DNA from: Oceanicola sp. S124
Lineage (GTDB): Bacteria; Pseudomonadota; Alphaproteobacteria; Rhodobacterales; Rhodobacteraceae
Assembly (NCBI RefSeq): GCF_000220565.1
Contig: NZ_AFPM01000160.1
Coordinates: forward strand, 1-46,856
Direction of reading: 5' to 3'
DNA length: 46,856 bases
Shown: positions 8,891-19,259 of the stretch, piece by piece
Numbering within the stretch: the stretch's first letter is position 1
Layout of the letters: each line of letters begins with the position of its first letter
Position numbers and translations under genes: made by a program
The notes under the pieces: model-generated
Told to the model about the DNA's origin: nothing
Seen by the model: only the letters and a program-made list of their open reading frames with translations
Databases searched by the model: none

Positions 8891-9190
8891 ATGCGGGATG
8901 CGGAGGGGGCCGAGCATTCCCGCGTGGCCGTCGCCGTGACCGCGCTTCTTCAGCATCCTGACCAACTGGCAGAGACGCGCGACTGGTACGCCGCCCACCT
9001 TGGCGGAGTTGACCTGACGAAGCAGGAGGCCCCTCGGTTGGCGACGACCTTCCTGGCTGCGGAAGGGGCATTCCTGCTCAGGGCCTTCGGTCTTCTGTCA
9101 TTGCCGGAGGCACAGTGGAAGGCGCTGTTCGACGACGTGCTGTCCGCTACGGCGACGGATCTGGAAGGTGCCGAGCCAGAGAACGGGTGA
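8891..9190 (+). pseudogene. TetR-family regulator, C-terminal half only
   Basis: The 99-codon frame reads like the ligand-binding C-terminal domain of a TetR repressor (HPDQLAETRDWYAAHLGG, LATTFLAAEGAFLLRAFGLL). A complete TetR has about 190 residues with an N-terminal helix-turn-helix, which is absent here. Its 5' edge lies within about 6 bp of the truncated MFS remnant on the other strand. A single deletion that removed the divergent promoter region and both 5' halves explains both. It has no convincing ribosome site and is probably not expressed as a functional regulator. Confidence 0.65.
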
Positions 9191-9244
9191 ACGCCAGGAC
9201 CAGGCAGCGTCCGGCCGTGGTGTCGCCCTGCCCGCTCCCGACGG

Positions 9245-9486
9245 TCATGTGCCTGCCAGAAGCCCGGCATAGACGCCGCCTTGTGCCTCAAGCGCCGCAT
9301 GGGGGCCGGATTCCACCACGCGTCCGCGCTGCATGACCGCGATCAGGTCGGCCTCGCGGACAGTCGAGAGGCGGTGCGCGATGGTGATCGTGGTCCGGCC
9401 CTCCGACAGCGCGCCAAGCGCGTCTGACATCTCCCGCTCTGTTTTTGTATCGAGCGCGCTGGTCGCCTCGTCCAGACGAATGGCGC
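9245..9486 (-). pseudogene. ABC exporter ATPase, C-terminal stub
   Basis: Only the last part of the nucleotide-binding domain survives: the Walker B/D-loop segment RLDEATSALDTKTERE, then TTITIAHRLSTVREADLI with the switch histidine, and a normal C-terminus (RGRVVESGPHAALEAQGG). The Walker A, Q-loop and LSGGQ signature are missing, and the sequence upstream of 9486 does not continue the family. It is therefore a truncated relic of an MsbA-like type IV ABC exporter, inactive as it stands, beside the decayed MFS/TetR pair. Confidence 0.75.
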
Positions 9487-9765
9487 CTCCGTCCACGTCG
9501 AAGAGCCGTGCGAGACGGCACCGGCTGTCACGATCACACGCTGAAACCCGGTCTCTCTGCACATTTCCTCAACACCTGGGTCCTCAACACTTGGGGCGGG
9601 CTTTTTCTCCAGTTCGCCGCGCGAGAACACGACGGCAAGCCCACCGGACAGGATCACTCAGCCCTGATACTCAGGCCCCCGGGGGCCGAAGACAGCTGTC
9701 TGGCCCAGCCTCAAGTGCGCGCGGAGCGTCAAGCACCTGAGAGCATGACAGACGCAAATCGCGCG

Positions 9766-10749
9766 TCAACGAGGCCGAACGGATCTGAAAGCCGCCGCCG
9801 GGCGCGATTTGCTCTGGGTTTCCTGCCACTGTCGCGGTGGCAACCCCATCTGGCGGCGAAAAGCATAGGAGAAACTGCTCACCGAGGCGTAGCCAAGCCG
9901 GAAGGCCACGGACTTGATGGGCTCTCCGGCGCGCAGGGCGTCACATGCATGACTAAGACGGGACGCCAGAAGGCCCTGATATACCGAACACTCGAAGAGT
10001 GCCCGGTACGCCATATCGAGACGCCGGGCGGAAATCCCCAACCAGCTGGCCAAGCCTGCGGTGGTCAAGTCGCCAGCCGGATCGTCCTGTATCAGGAGGT
10101 GGGCCTCGCGCGCGGCCCCCAGCTCACGCTCGGTCAGCCCCTTCTCTTGTCCCCTCTCCGAAAGGCTTTCCAACTGATACCCCAGGATCTGCACCGCGGC
10201 TGCCTCGACCAGCTGCTGTCGCAGCGGTGAGGTCGTCGCCAGAGATCGCAACAGCATCTGCCGCAAGTCGTTCGGCAAAGGGTTTGGCCGATGGTAGGTC
10301 GCGCCCCCCACACCATCCAGAAGCCGGCGCAACCGTGGTGGCAGGTGATCACCGAACCAGCCCTCGATTGTCTCGGGCGTCGACAACACGCCAAAGAGAC
10401 GGTTCTCTCGCTCGGAGAACCGGTAGCGGGCCGCAGGCCTTTGCGGACGCAGCAGACCTATGGCCCTCGTGTCATACATCGCGCCACAGGTCAGCTCGGC
10501 CTCGAAAGTCCCGGATATCGCCACCTGAGTGAAGAAGAAGTCACTCAACCGCCCGCCCTGCACCTCTATGGTATCAGGTCCCTTCGTCCGGAAATGCGAG
10601 AGGCTCCAGTGCAATCCGGTCAAGCCTGCATGGGGCGTGCTTTCAACCGAAAGATCGAAATCCCCTTCCATGACACTCGTACGTCCCGTGCCCGGAAGCT
10701 GGAGCGAGATTGGTTTGACTGAGCGGGCCGGACCCTGGGAGCGGGGCAT
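9766..10749 (-). CDS. AraC-family transcriptional regulator
   Basis: About 327 residues. The N-terminal half is a variable sensing domain without a recognised ligand. The C-terminal part carries the two AraC helix-turn-helix units: DLTTAGLASWLGISARRLDM (about residues 226-245) and PIKSVAFRLGYASVSSFSYA (about 275-294), ending in FRRQMGLPPRQW. A second in-frame ATG six bases upstream (10755) is possible; 10749 is preferred because AGGA then stands five bases before it. The gene is intact although its left neighbours are decayed. It is divergent from the autotransporter at 11112, which makes that gene a candidate target. Confidence 0.85.
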   Translation of the reverse strand: MPRSQGPARSVKPISLQLPGTGRTSVMEGDFDLSVESTPHAGLTGLHWSLSHFRTKGPDTIEVQGGRLSDFFFTQVAISGTFEAELTCGAMYDTRAIGLLRPQRPAARYRFSERENRLFGVLSTPETIEGWFGDHLPPRLRRLLDGVGGATYHRPNPLPNDLRQMLLRSLATTSPLRQQLVEAAAVQILGYQLESLSERGQEKGLTERELGAAREAHLLIQDDPAGDLTTAGLASWLGISARRLDMAYRALFECSVYQGLLASRLSHACDALRAGEPIKSVAFRLGYASVSSFSYAFRRQMGLPPRQWQETQSKSRPAAAFRSVRPR

Positions 10750-10755
10750 TTTCAT

Positions 10756-11111
10756 CCTGTACGATCAAGAGGTTCAAGATGGAACGAAGCTACCAACCCC
10801 CTCGCATCGCACAACCCCGCATTGCAGGAATTCGACAGCATCAGGGCGTTTGTCGACAACCTCGGCCCCTCGTCATGAAGCCCGGCTTGGATAGAGTCGC
10901 CCGGACTGTTGAGCGGGGCATTTCCAGCGGCACCGGCCAAGGCTCTTTGGCACGTTGCGCCACCGATCAGGGGCGCTGACCGGCCATTGCACATGCCGCC
11001 CCCCGCGGGGCACCGCGTCCTGGCCGAGGTGCTGGAGCAGCAGCGATGGCCCTTCGCAACAGTCCCCGAAACGACCGGCCGTGCGCCACACAAAGACACC
11101 GAGGGAACACC
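10756..11111. other. Divergent intergenic region, AraC regulator / autotransporter
   Basis: About 355 bp holding the promoters of both flanking genes. A short plus-strand segment near 10820-10880 reads ALQEFDSIRAFVDNL before a stop, like the tail of a lost gene, but it cannot be named. No clear inverted repeat was found. Confidence 0.4.
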
Positions 11112-13445
11112 ATGACCAAACCGCCCCACACCGCCTGGCGCCATGTACTTTGCTGGCTTCTCATGCTTGTTACCTTCGCCCTTGGTGGATTGCACGGTGC
11201 TGGCGCCATGGCACAGGAACGCCTTGGCGAGTTTCGCTGCTTTCCGGTGGACTCGGGCCTTCTGTTTCTCCCCCCCGGCGAGACCGCAGCCGGCCGCCTG
11301 ACTTCGACAGTAGTGGTTGCCGAAACCTCGGGCGGCAGTTGCGACGGCTCGCCCACGTCCAGCGATGCGATGGCCGCAGCCATTGCGACACTGGACTATG
11401 ACACCGCGACCCAAAGCTACGAGACGCAAATCGAGGTCTACTATCGCGGGTCTCTCATCGAAACCCTGGCCGGCTGCGGCACCGGAGGGGCAGCCGCGTC
11501 GATGATCGATCTGCCAAGCGGGTACTGCGAAGTTGCCCTCGACACGGGCGATGGCAACAGGATCTCCCTGTATGTGGACTTCTACGCCGAAACGACCCCC
11601 GCGGAACTCTTCGACCCGGAAAGGGTGTCCGCCTCTATCGGGTTCTTCTCCTTGCGGGTCGAAGAGAGCACGGCGCCGCAAACCTCTATTCTGGGCGACC
11701 TGGATGAGCTGAACGACTTTGCCGACACGCTGGTCAGCATCCTGTTCGAAACCCCGGTCGCCGATTTCGTCCCCACGGATATCACCCTGGAGAACCTCGT
11801 CATCGACGACTTCTTCGGCAGCGGGACAGTTTACAATATCCGCGTCACTGCTGCCGGTGACGGCCCGGTCTCCATGCAGGTACCAGCCGGGGCCGCAACC
11901 TCCGCCGGCGTGGGCAACCTTGCGTCGGACCGTCTGACAGCGACTGTCCAACGCGTTCCGCCGAGTGTCCTTTCGGTCGATGGCAACCCCATGGACGCCC
12001 TTGCAGGCGACGCGGGGCAGTACACGGCGACCATCGTTTTCAGCGAACCCGTGACCCTTGGCGGCGGCACACCGGTGACCGCCACCAAGGCCTCGGTGAT
12101 CTCGCTTGTCGAGGCGTCGGAATGTGCATCAGGCGCGGCCTGCACCCGCTGGTTGGCGACCGTCAGCGTGAACGAGGCATCGCTGTTTGATCATGAGCTT
12201 GTCGTCAACCAGGGCAGCTTCGAAGACAGCGTCGCCACCCCCGGCACGGGCCTCTTCACTTTCCGGCCAACTCCGGGTGGCAGCGCGCCCCAGGTCACCG
12301 TGACCGGGATGCCGGACCAGGTGGATGGCGCAGGCACTGCCGCGCTGACCTTCGACTGGGATCAGGATGTCTTCGGCTTCACGGCATCCGACATCCTGGT
12401 CCAGGGTGGCACCCTCACCGGCCTGACCGGCGGCCCCCGGCAATGGACGGCAACACTGTCCATCGAGGGCACCGGCGACCTCAGCCTTCAGATCCCGGCG
12501 GGCGCCGTGCGCGGTGAAGGCGGCATGCTCAACCTCCTGGCACAAGCGTCTGCGCCTCTGGACAGCGCCCAGATCGCCAGCGAGCACATCCGCCGCTTCA
12601 TGGAGCATCGTGCGCGCGCCCTGCTGACATCGCAGCCGCGCCTGCGGGACCTGCTTGGCGACAGGGCGCCAAGCGGCGCGCTGGCATTTCGTGATGGCAG
12701 TGGCCGCCTCTCCCTCCACAGCGGCGGCGGCCGCCCCCTGTGGTTCTCCCTCAAGGGACAGTGGTCCAGCTACGGCGATGATGACCTCAGCTATGCGCTC
12801 CTGACCCTCGGTGCACACCATCGACTTTCAGAAAACCTCCTTGTCGGTGCGATGATCGAGATCGACCGGGCCACGGCCACGCAGGGGGTCGCACGGCTGG
12901 AAGGCACCGGCTGGCTGGCCGGTCCCTACTTCGCCATGGGCCTGGCAGACGGGCAGCTGACCTTCGATGGGCGGCTGCTCTACGGGGAAACCCGGAATAC
13001 GATCACTCCCTTCGGGACCTTCACGGACAGCTTCTCGACCGAGCGTTGGCTTGCGACGCTGAGCCTTTCCGGCGAAATCGAGCGGGGCGAGGTCACCTTC
13101 CAGCCCTATCTCGAACACGGATGGACCCGGGACACCCAGCGCGCCTATCGCGACAGCCTGGGGCAGATGGTCCCGCAACAGACGGTCTCGCTGCGTGAAA
13201 CCGCTCTCGGCCTGGACCTTCTGTTTGATCTTCGGCGCGATCTGGTCGTGACCGCCGGGTTTGCCGCAATCGCTTCCGACGGAACTGGCGCGGCAGGGCA
13301 ATCCACGAGGGGCCGCGTCACTCTGGGTGGCCACAAGACCTGGCCCAATGGTCTGTCTGTGCAAGTCGGCGGCCTCTACGACGGCCTCTGGGACGCCAGC
13401 TATGAAAGCTTCGGCCTCGACTTCATGATGGAACTTGCATTCTGA
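11112..13445 (+). CDS. Autotransporter-like outer membrane protein with Ig-like passenger
   Basis: A 777-residue secreted protein. A signal peptide covers about residues 1-35 (hydrophobic LCWLLMLVTFALGG, cleavage near GAMA-QE). Three Ig-like domains of the Big_12 type follow at roughly 186-279, 281-387 and 391-483, each ending in a VPAGA or IPAGA-like motif. A linker (IRRFMEHRARALL, about 490-505) leads into a C-terminal beta-barrel of about 255 residues with alternating aromatic strands and a terminal Phe, as required for outer membrane insertion. The start ATG at 11112 is chosen over an upstream in-frame start because GAGGGA precedes it and it begins the signal peptide. The role is probably surface display or adhesion; this is inferred. 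Confidence 0.8.
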   Translation: MTKPPHTAWRHVLCWLLMLVTFALGGLHGAGAMAQERLGEFRCFPVDSGLLFLPPGETAAGRLTSTVVVAETSGGSCDGSPTSSDAMAAAIATLDYDTATQSYETQIEVYYRGSLIETLAGCGTGGAAASMIDLPSGYCEVALDTGDGNRISLYVDFYAETTPAELFDPERVSASIGFFSLRVEESTAPQTSILGDLDELNDFADTLVSILFETPVADFVPTDITLENLVIDDFFGSGTVYNIRVTAAGDGPVSMQVPAGAATSAGVGNLASDRLTATVQRVPPSVLSVDGNPMDALAGDAGQYTATIVFSEPVTLGGGTPVTATKASVISLVEASECASGAACTRWLATVSVNEASLFDHELVVNQGSFEDSVATPGTGLFTFRPTPGGSAPQVTVTGMPDQVDGAGTAALTFDWDQDVFGFTASDILVQGGTLTGLTGGPRQWTATLSIEGTGDLSLQIPAGAVRGEGGMLNLLAQASAPLDSAQIASEHIRRFMEHRARALLTSQPRLRDLLGDRAPSGALAFRDGSGRLSLHSGGGRPLWFSLKGQWSSYGDDDLSYALLTLGAHHRLSENLLVGAMIEIDRATATQGVARLEGTGWLAGPYFAMGLADGQLTFDGRLLYGETRNTITPFGTFTDSFSTERWLATLSLSGEIERGEVTFQPYLEHGWTRDTQRAYRDSLGQMVPQQTVSLRETALGLDLLFDLRRDLVVTAGFAAIASDGTGAAGQSTRGRVTLGGHKTWPNGLSVQVGGLYDGLWDASYESFGLDFMMELAF

Positions 13446-14248
13446 GGGTCGTTCTTGCGGCAACCTTTGCGCAGGAAGCCGCACCCAGGCACCTGCTCTG
13501 ACCGGTACGGGCCCGGGCATCGCTCGGGCCCGCCTGCCCCTCCTCGGCATTTAGCCCGGACGGCCGTGGATGCGGAAATGATCACGCAGGGCCATCAAGG
13601 CATCCCACCGGAACTGGCACGCGGCACAGGAAGCTTGGGGAACCGACAATTCGGCATGAATCGCGGTGATCGTAAGAATGAGAACGGCTCCCCACCCGAC
13701 CTGAAGCAAAGGAGAGATCGCACAACCGGGAACGTTCTGGCCGGTCGGAAGCGGCTCACGCCAGGCCAGTGAGATGACCTGCCAGACCGGCGCCCGCTGC
13801 GTGGAAGTCGCGAAGACTGGATGGCACAGCGTGAACAACGGCATACTGGAGTTTACTCAGGAGACGTCCGGAGGCTTCGCCGTTGTCACCGTCACGGCGC
13901 CCATCCCGCAAGACCTGGAAGCTGACCAGCGTCTGTTCCTTCAAGCCGCGACTGACCCAACGCTCTTCATCATGTCGCATCACGGCACAGGGCCTTAGAA
14001 AGGCGCGCCCCACTGCTTGCCAGACACAGCCGAGGCCTGACCGAGATCGCACAGTTCTCACGTCCCATGATGCAAGAAGCTGATATCCAGGGCAACAAGC
14101 GGACCTCCACTCCACTTGCCGCGAATGTCGGAGATGCGCAGGGAAACGAACGTGGCACTCGATGGGGTTAGAGTGTTCACCCGCCCGTCGTTGGCGGGCG
14201 TTGAACAACCCGCCAGTGGCGGCGCGAGCCGATCAATAGGGCCTGCCC
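13446..14248. other. Intergenic, hairpin at 13508-13532, otherwise nothing supported
   Basis: About 800 bp between the autotransporter and the peroxidase, which converge. CGGGCCCG at 13508-13515 and 13525-13532 forms an 8-bp stem, 60 bp after the autotransporter stop, and could help end transcription, though no T tract follows. The rest has only short overlapping frames without domains. Confidence 0.4.
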
Positions 14249-15634
14249 CTAGCGGCCGGTCACCGGCAGGCCGCTGGGCACCGAGGCCGGGATGCCAAGG
14301 CGCAGGGCCGGATCTTCCAGGCTTTCCAGGAAGGCGATGAGAGCCGCCACCTCGTCGTCCTCCAGCGTCCGTGGGGCCAGGCTGTTGGCGCTTGCGATGG
14401 CCTCGACCTCAGCCGCCGAACTCTGGATGCGCAGATCCTTGGCCGAGGGCAGGTCGGGCAGCACCGCCTGCGAGATGTCGTAGCTCAGCAGCGAGGCCAC
14501 CGGATCAAGGTGATGACGGATGACGCCCTCCAGCGTGGCGAAGGCCCCGTCGTGGCCATAGGGCGCCGTCAGGGTCACGTTGCGCAGCGAGGGTGTGCGG
14601 AAGGCAAAGGCGTCCGAGAGGTCGCCCGTGACACGGAAACGCCCCTCGTCGCGGGCGTGGTTCTCGAAGCGCGCCGCCTTGCCCGGCCCGATCTGCGGCA
14701 TGGCGATGGCGTGGAAGTCGTGGTCGGTCTGCAACCAGCCCGCGTGACAGGAGGCGCAATCGGCTTCGCCGTAGAACAGCTCCATCCCGCGCTGCGCCTC
14801 GGGAGGCAGGCTGGCCTCACCCGCCATGACGCGATCGAACAGGGCCTCATCCGCGCGCCACTCGAAGGTGATGAAATCGGCGATGACATTGGCGATGGCG
14901 GCGAAGGTGATCGGGGCGCCGGGCTCGATCCGTTCGAAGCTTTCGGCATATTCGGGGATGGCCGCAACCCGCGCCGCGATCTTGTCCCAGGCGCCGCCGG
15001 GCTGCGCCAGCAGGCCCTGGCGGACCGATTGGCTGACCTCGTTCTCGGCGTAGTGGCCGGCCATCTCGTCGCCCGAGAGCACCGGGAACATGGCCTGTGC
15101 AGCAAGGGGAGAGGCAAAACCCATGCTCATCTCGGCGCCGAGCGGGGTGCGGATGCCATTGGGCTGGCTCTCGTCCAACTCTAGACGGCCATCGTGGAAA
15201 AAGCGGGTGAATTCCTCGGCGCCGAGGTTCCACAGCCCCGGCGCATTGCGCGGGATGCGCTGCTCGGGAAGGTTCTGGGCATTGATCTCCCGCTTGGAGC
15301 CAAGGCCCAGGCCCCCATCGCCCAACCCCAGGGAGACTCCGTCAGAAGTGCCGAGGTCGGGGTGGTGGCAGGTGGCGCAGCTGACCTCGCGGTTGCCCGA
15401 GAGGATCGGATCGTAGAACAGCAGTTGCCCCAGCTGGACCCGCGCCATGTCAGGCTCGGGAAAGACCGGGCGGGGGCCAAGGTCGGGCAGGCCCCCGCCG
15501 CGCGCATCCTGTGCCGCGACCGCACCGCAGAGGCCGCAGGCCAGCGCCAGCGCCGTGGCGGCACGCAGGGTGGCGGCGCAGAATCCCCTCGGGGAGATTT
15601 GGCTTTCGCCGATCCTGCGCGCTCCACGTTGCAT
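14249..15634 (-). CDS. Periplasmic di-heme cytochrome c peroxidase (MauG/CcpA family)
   Basis: A 461-residue exported protein. The signal peptide ends near residue 41 (GAVAA-QDA). Two CXXCH heme c sites are present, CATCH at 86-90 and CASCH at 293-297, the spacing typical of the bacterial di-heme peroxidase/MauG family. The conserved segments NAPGLWNLG, FFHDGR, FRTPSLRNV and YGHDGAFATLEGVI are all present. The family reduces peroxide or oxidises protein or organic substrates in the periplasm. The ATG at 15634 lies only 3 bp after the xylB stop, so it appears to be the last gene of the xylose operon. What a periplasmic oxidase does with xylose is unknown. Confidence 0.88.
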   Translation of the reverse strand: MQRGARRIGESQISPRGFCAATLRAATALALACGLCGAVAAQDARGGGLPDLGPRPVFPEPDMARVQLGQLLFYDPILSGNREVSCATCHHPDLGTSDGVSLGLGDGGLGLGSKREINAQNLPEQRIPRNAPGLWNLGAEEFTRFFHDGRLELDESQPNGIRTPLGAEMSMGFASPLAAQAMFPVLSGDEMAGHYAENEVSQSVRQGLLAQPGGAWDKIAARVAAIPEYAESFERIEPGAPITFAAIANVIADFITFEWRADEALFDRVMAGEASLPPEAQRGMELFYGEADCASCHAGWLQTDHDFHAIAMPQIGPGKAARFENHARDEGRFRVTGDLSDAFAFRTPSLRNVTLTAPYGHDGAFATLEGVIRHHLDPVASLLSYDISQAVLPDLPSAKDLRIQSSAAEVEAIASANSLAPRTLEDDEVAALIAFLESLEDPALRLGIPASVPSGLPVTGR

Positions 15635-15637
15635 GGC

Positions 15638-17089
15638 TTACCCTTTCCTGGTGAGCGCGGGATAAAGCGCCCGGTAGTGGCCATAGGCGTCGTCATAGGC
15701 TGCGGTCACCGCCTTGTCGGGCATGATCACGTCGCCGGTCTCGGGCTGGGTCATCACCGCATCGGGAGAGGCCCCGGTGACCGCGCAGATGGCAAGCCTT
15801 GCGGCCCCCATGGCGGCGCCGAGCTCACTGCCCGCGGGCAGCGACAGGGGCAGGTCGAGGGTGTTGGCCAGCGTGGTCAGCCAGAAGCGCGACCTTGCGC
15901 CGCCGCCGACCGCGAAGAGCGTCTCGAACTGGGCCCCGGTGCCCTTCAGCGCCTCGAGGCTGTCGCGCAGGGCGAAGCTGACGCCCTCCATGACGGCACG
16001 GGTCAGATCGGTGCGATCCATCGCCACGTCGAGACCGATGAAGGCGCCACGCACGCGGGAATCGTTGTGCGGGGTGCGCTCGCCCGACAGGTAAGGCAGG
16101 AAGGTCAGGCTGGAGGGCCCGCTTGCGGTGTCGGGCAGGGCTGCGGACAGATCTGCCGGGCTTTGCCCGAGGTTGCGCGACAGCCAGTTGAGGCTGTCGG
16201 TTGCCGCCAGGATCACCCCCATCTGGTACCAGCGGTCCGGCACCGCATGGCAGAAGCTGTGCACGGCCGAGGCCGCGTCCGGCGCATAGCTGTCGCGCCC
16301 GACCATCAGCACGCCCGAGGTACCCAGCGAGACAAAGCCGCTGCCTTCCCCCAGGGCGCCGATGCCACAGGCCGCCGCCGCGTTGTCACCGGCGCCACCG
16401 GCGACGATGACGGGGCCCGACAGACCCCATTCCGCACAGAGCGTCTCGCGCAGGTTGCCGCCGGGGGCGGCCCCTTCGACGAGCTCGGGCATCTGGTCAC
16501 GGCGCATGCCGCCTGCCGCGAGGGCGGCGTCCGACCAGTTGCGCGCGCCCACGTCCAGCCAGGCGGTGCCCGCGCTGTCGGACATGTCCGATATATGCTC
16601 TCCGGTCAGCCAGAGGCGCAGGTAGTCCTTGGGCAGCAGCACCTTGGCGACCCGGGCGACGGTCTCGGGCTCGTGCTTTGCGACCCAGGCCAGTTTCGGT
16701 GCGGTGAAGCCGGGGAAGACGATATTGCCGGTGATCTCGCGGATGCCGTCCATGGCGTCGAGCGCCGCGGCCTCGTCGGTGGAGCGGGTGTCGTTCCACA
16801 GGATGCAGGGCCGCAGCACCTTGTCGTCCGCATCGATCAGCGTCGCGCCATGCATATGGCCGCTGATCCCGATGCCTTTCAGCTGGGCGAAGGCCTGGGA
16901 CGCCTTGGCCTTCACCGCGGCGACGGTGGTCTTGCAGGCTTCGATCCAGTCGGCGGGGGCCTGTTCCGACCACCCGGCGTGCGGGTGGTCGACATCAAAT
17001 GCGGCTTCGGCGTCTGCCAGAACCGCGCCGGCCTCGTCGATGAGGATGGCGCGGAGGCCAGAGGTTCCGAGGTCGAGACCAAGATACAT
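15638..17089 (-). CDS. xylB: Xylulokinase
   Basis: A 483-residue FGGY-family carbohydrate kinase that phosphorylates D-xylulose to D-xylulose 5-phosphate in the cytoplasm. The N-terminus MYLGLDLGTSGLRA and WSEQAPADWIEA, GISGHMHGATLIDADDKVL, the substrate-contact region ILWNDTRS, and the C-terminal ATPase motif AVGGGARSRFW all match XylB; E. coli XylB has 484 residues. The open frame extends seven codons upstream, but the ATG at 17089 has AAGGAC before it and starts the fold. It lies 21 bp after xylA and 3 bp before the peroxidase gene, in one operon. Confidence 0.95.
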   Translation of the reverse strand: MYLGLDLGTSGLRAILIDEAGAVLADAEAAFDVDHPHAGWSEQAPADWIEACKTTVAAVKAKASQAFAQLKGIGISGHMHGATLIDADDKVLRPCILWNDTRSTDEAAALDAMDGIREITGNIVFPGFTAPKLAWVAKHEPETVARVAKVLLPKDYLRLWLTGEHISDMSDSAGTAWLDVGARNWSDAALAAGGMRRDQMPELVEGAAPGGNLRETLCAEWGLSGPVIVAGGAGDNAAAACGIGALGEGSGFVSLGTSGVLMVGRDSYAPDAASAVHSFCHAVPDRWYQMGVILAATDSLNWLSRNLGQSPADLSAALPDTASGPSSLTFLPYLSGERTPHNDSRVRGAFIGLDVAMDRTDLTRAVMEGVSFALRDSLEALKGTGAQFETLFAVGGGARSRFWLTTLANTLDLPLSLPAGSELGAAMGAARLAICAVTGASPDAVMTQPETGDVIMPDKAVTAAYDDAYGHYRALYPALTRKG

Positions 17090-17110
17090 GGCTTGTCCTT
17101 CTTTGAGCAA

Positions 17111-18418
17111 TCAGACGAAGCGATTGACGTAGTTTTCAAGGATCTCCTGGCGGCCGGAACGGGGTTCGGGGTTGATCCCTTCAGAAAGCACACGCTCGGT
17201 GATCGAGGCGAGGTCGCTGGTCAGCATGGCCTTGGCCTCGGGGGCCTGCCAGCCCGCGTAGCGGGTGCTCAGGGCGTCATCGAGCCCCCCATCCTCGATC
17301 ATCGCCGCCGCGGCCTTCAGGCCACGGGCGCAGATATCCATGCCACCGACATGGGCGGCGATCAGGTCCTCGGCCTCGAGCGACTGACGGCGCAGCTTGG
17401 CGTCGAAGTTGGTGCCGCCCGAGGTGAAGCCTCCGGACTTCAGAACGTAGTAGTAGGCCAGCGCGACTTCCGGCGTGTTGTTGGGGAACTGGTCGGTATC
17501 CCAGCCGGACTGGTAGTCGTTGCGGTTCATGTCGATGGAGCCGAGCATGTTCTCGGAGGCGGCCAGCGCCAGCTCGTGCTCGAAGGAATGGCCGGCCAGG
17601 ATCGCGTGGCCCTGCTCGATGTTCAGCTTCACCTCGTTTTCCAGCCCGTACTTGCGCAGGAAGCCGATGCAGGTGGCCACGTCGAAATCATACTGGTGCT
17701 TCGAGGGTTCCTGGGGCTTGGGCTCGACCAGGATCTGACCTTCGAAGCCGATCTTGTGCTTGTAGTCGACGACCATGTGCAGGAAGCGGGCCATGTGGTC
17801 CAGCTCCTGGTTGAGGTCCGTGTTCAGCAGGGTCTCATAGCCTTCGCGTCCCCCCCAGAGCACGTAGTTCGCGCCGCCCAGCTTGTGGGTCGCATCCATG
17901 CAGGATTTCACCGTTGCTGCGGCAAAGGCGAAGACATCGGGGTCGGGGTTGGTCGCGGCACCCGACATCCAGCGGCGGTGGCTGAACATGTTGGCGGTAC
18001 CCCAGAGAAGCTTGGTGCGGCTGCCTTCCATCTTCTCGCCGATGTAGTCGGTGATCTCTTCGAGCGTGGCGAGGTTGCCGGCGAAGTCGCCCTGGTCGGG
18101 GCGGATGTCGGCGTCGTGCCAGCAGAAGAACGGGGCATCCAGGATATCGAACATCTCGAAGGCGGCGTCAGCCTTCAGCTTGGCGCGGCCCATGTCGTCC
18201 TGGGGGTGCCAGGGGCGCACGAAGGTCGGTCCGCCGAAGGGGTCTCCGCCTTCCCAGGCGAAGCTGTGCCAGTAGGCGACGGCAAAGCGCAGGTGGTCTT
18301 CCATGCGCTTGCCCATGACGACTTCGTCCGGGTTATAGTGGCGGAAGGCCAGCGGATTGGTGCTGTCCGTGCCTTCAAAGGCGACCTTGGAGATACCGTC
18401 GAAGAATCCTGTGCTCAC
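17111..18418 (-). CDS. xylA: Xylose isomerase
   Basis: A 435-residue TIM-barrel enzyme converting D-xylose to D-xylulose with two divalent metal ions. Seen: [18 protein letters not shown], the catalytic-His region [28 protein letters not shown], the metal-ligand segments [18 protein letters not shown] and [19 protein letters not shown], and GSIDMNRND. This matches the longer class II isomerases such as E. coli XylA (440 residues). The start is taken as the GTG at 18418 (STGFFDG...), because AAGGA lies at the right distance and homologues start there; a TTG at 18436 is also in frame. A gap of 76 bp separates it from xylG. Confidence 0.95.
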   Translation of the reverse strand: MSTGFFDGISKVAFEGTDSTNPLAFRHYNPDEVVMGKRMEDHLRFAVAYWHSFAWEGGDPFGGPTFVRPWHPQDDMGRAKLKADAAFEMFDILDAPFFCWHDADIRPDQGDFAGNLATLEEITDYIGEKMEGSRTKLLWGTANMFSHRRWMSGAATNPDPDVFAFAAATVKSCMDATHKLGGANYVLWGGREGYETLLNTDLNQELDHMARFLHMVVDYKHKIGFEGQILVEPKPQEPSKHQYDFDVATCIGFLRKYGLENEVKLNIEQGHAILAGHSFEHELALAASENMLGSIDMNRNDYQSGWDTDQFPNNTPEVALAYYYVLKSGGFTSGGTNFDAKLRRQSLEAEDLIAAHVGGMDICARGLKAAAAMIEDGGLDDALSTRYAGWQAPEAKAMLTSDLASITERVLSEGINPEPRSGRQEILENYVNRFV

Positions 18419-18494
18419 TGTCTTGGTCCTTGGCAAAGTGGGAGATGCACCCCGGACGAGCCGAGGCGCAGGGGAGAGTTGAAGGTTGGTCCGG

Positions 18495-19258
<764 letters not shown>

Positions 19259-19259
<1 letters not shown>

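Noticed and set aside
13551..14208. Short frames on both strands after the autotransporter
   Set aside because: No ribosome sites, no domains and mutually overlapping; treated as intergenic.
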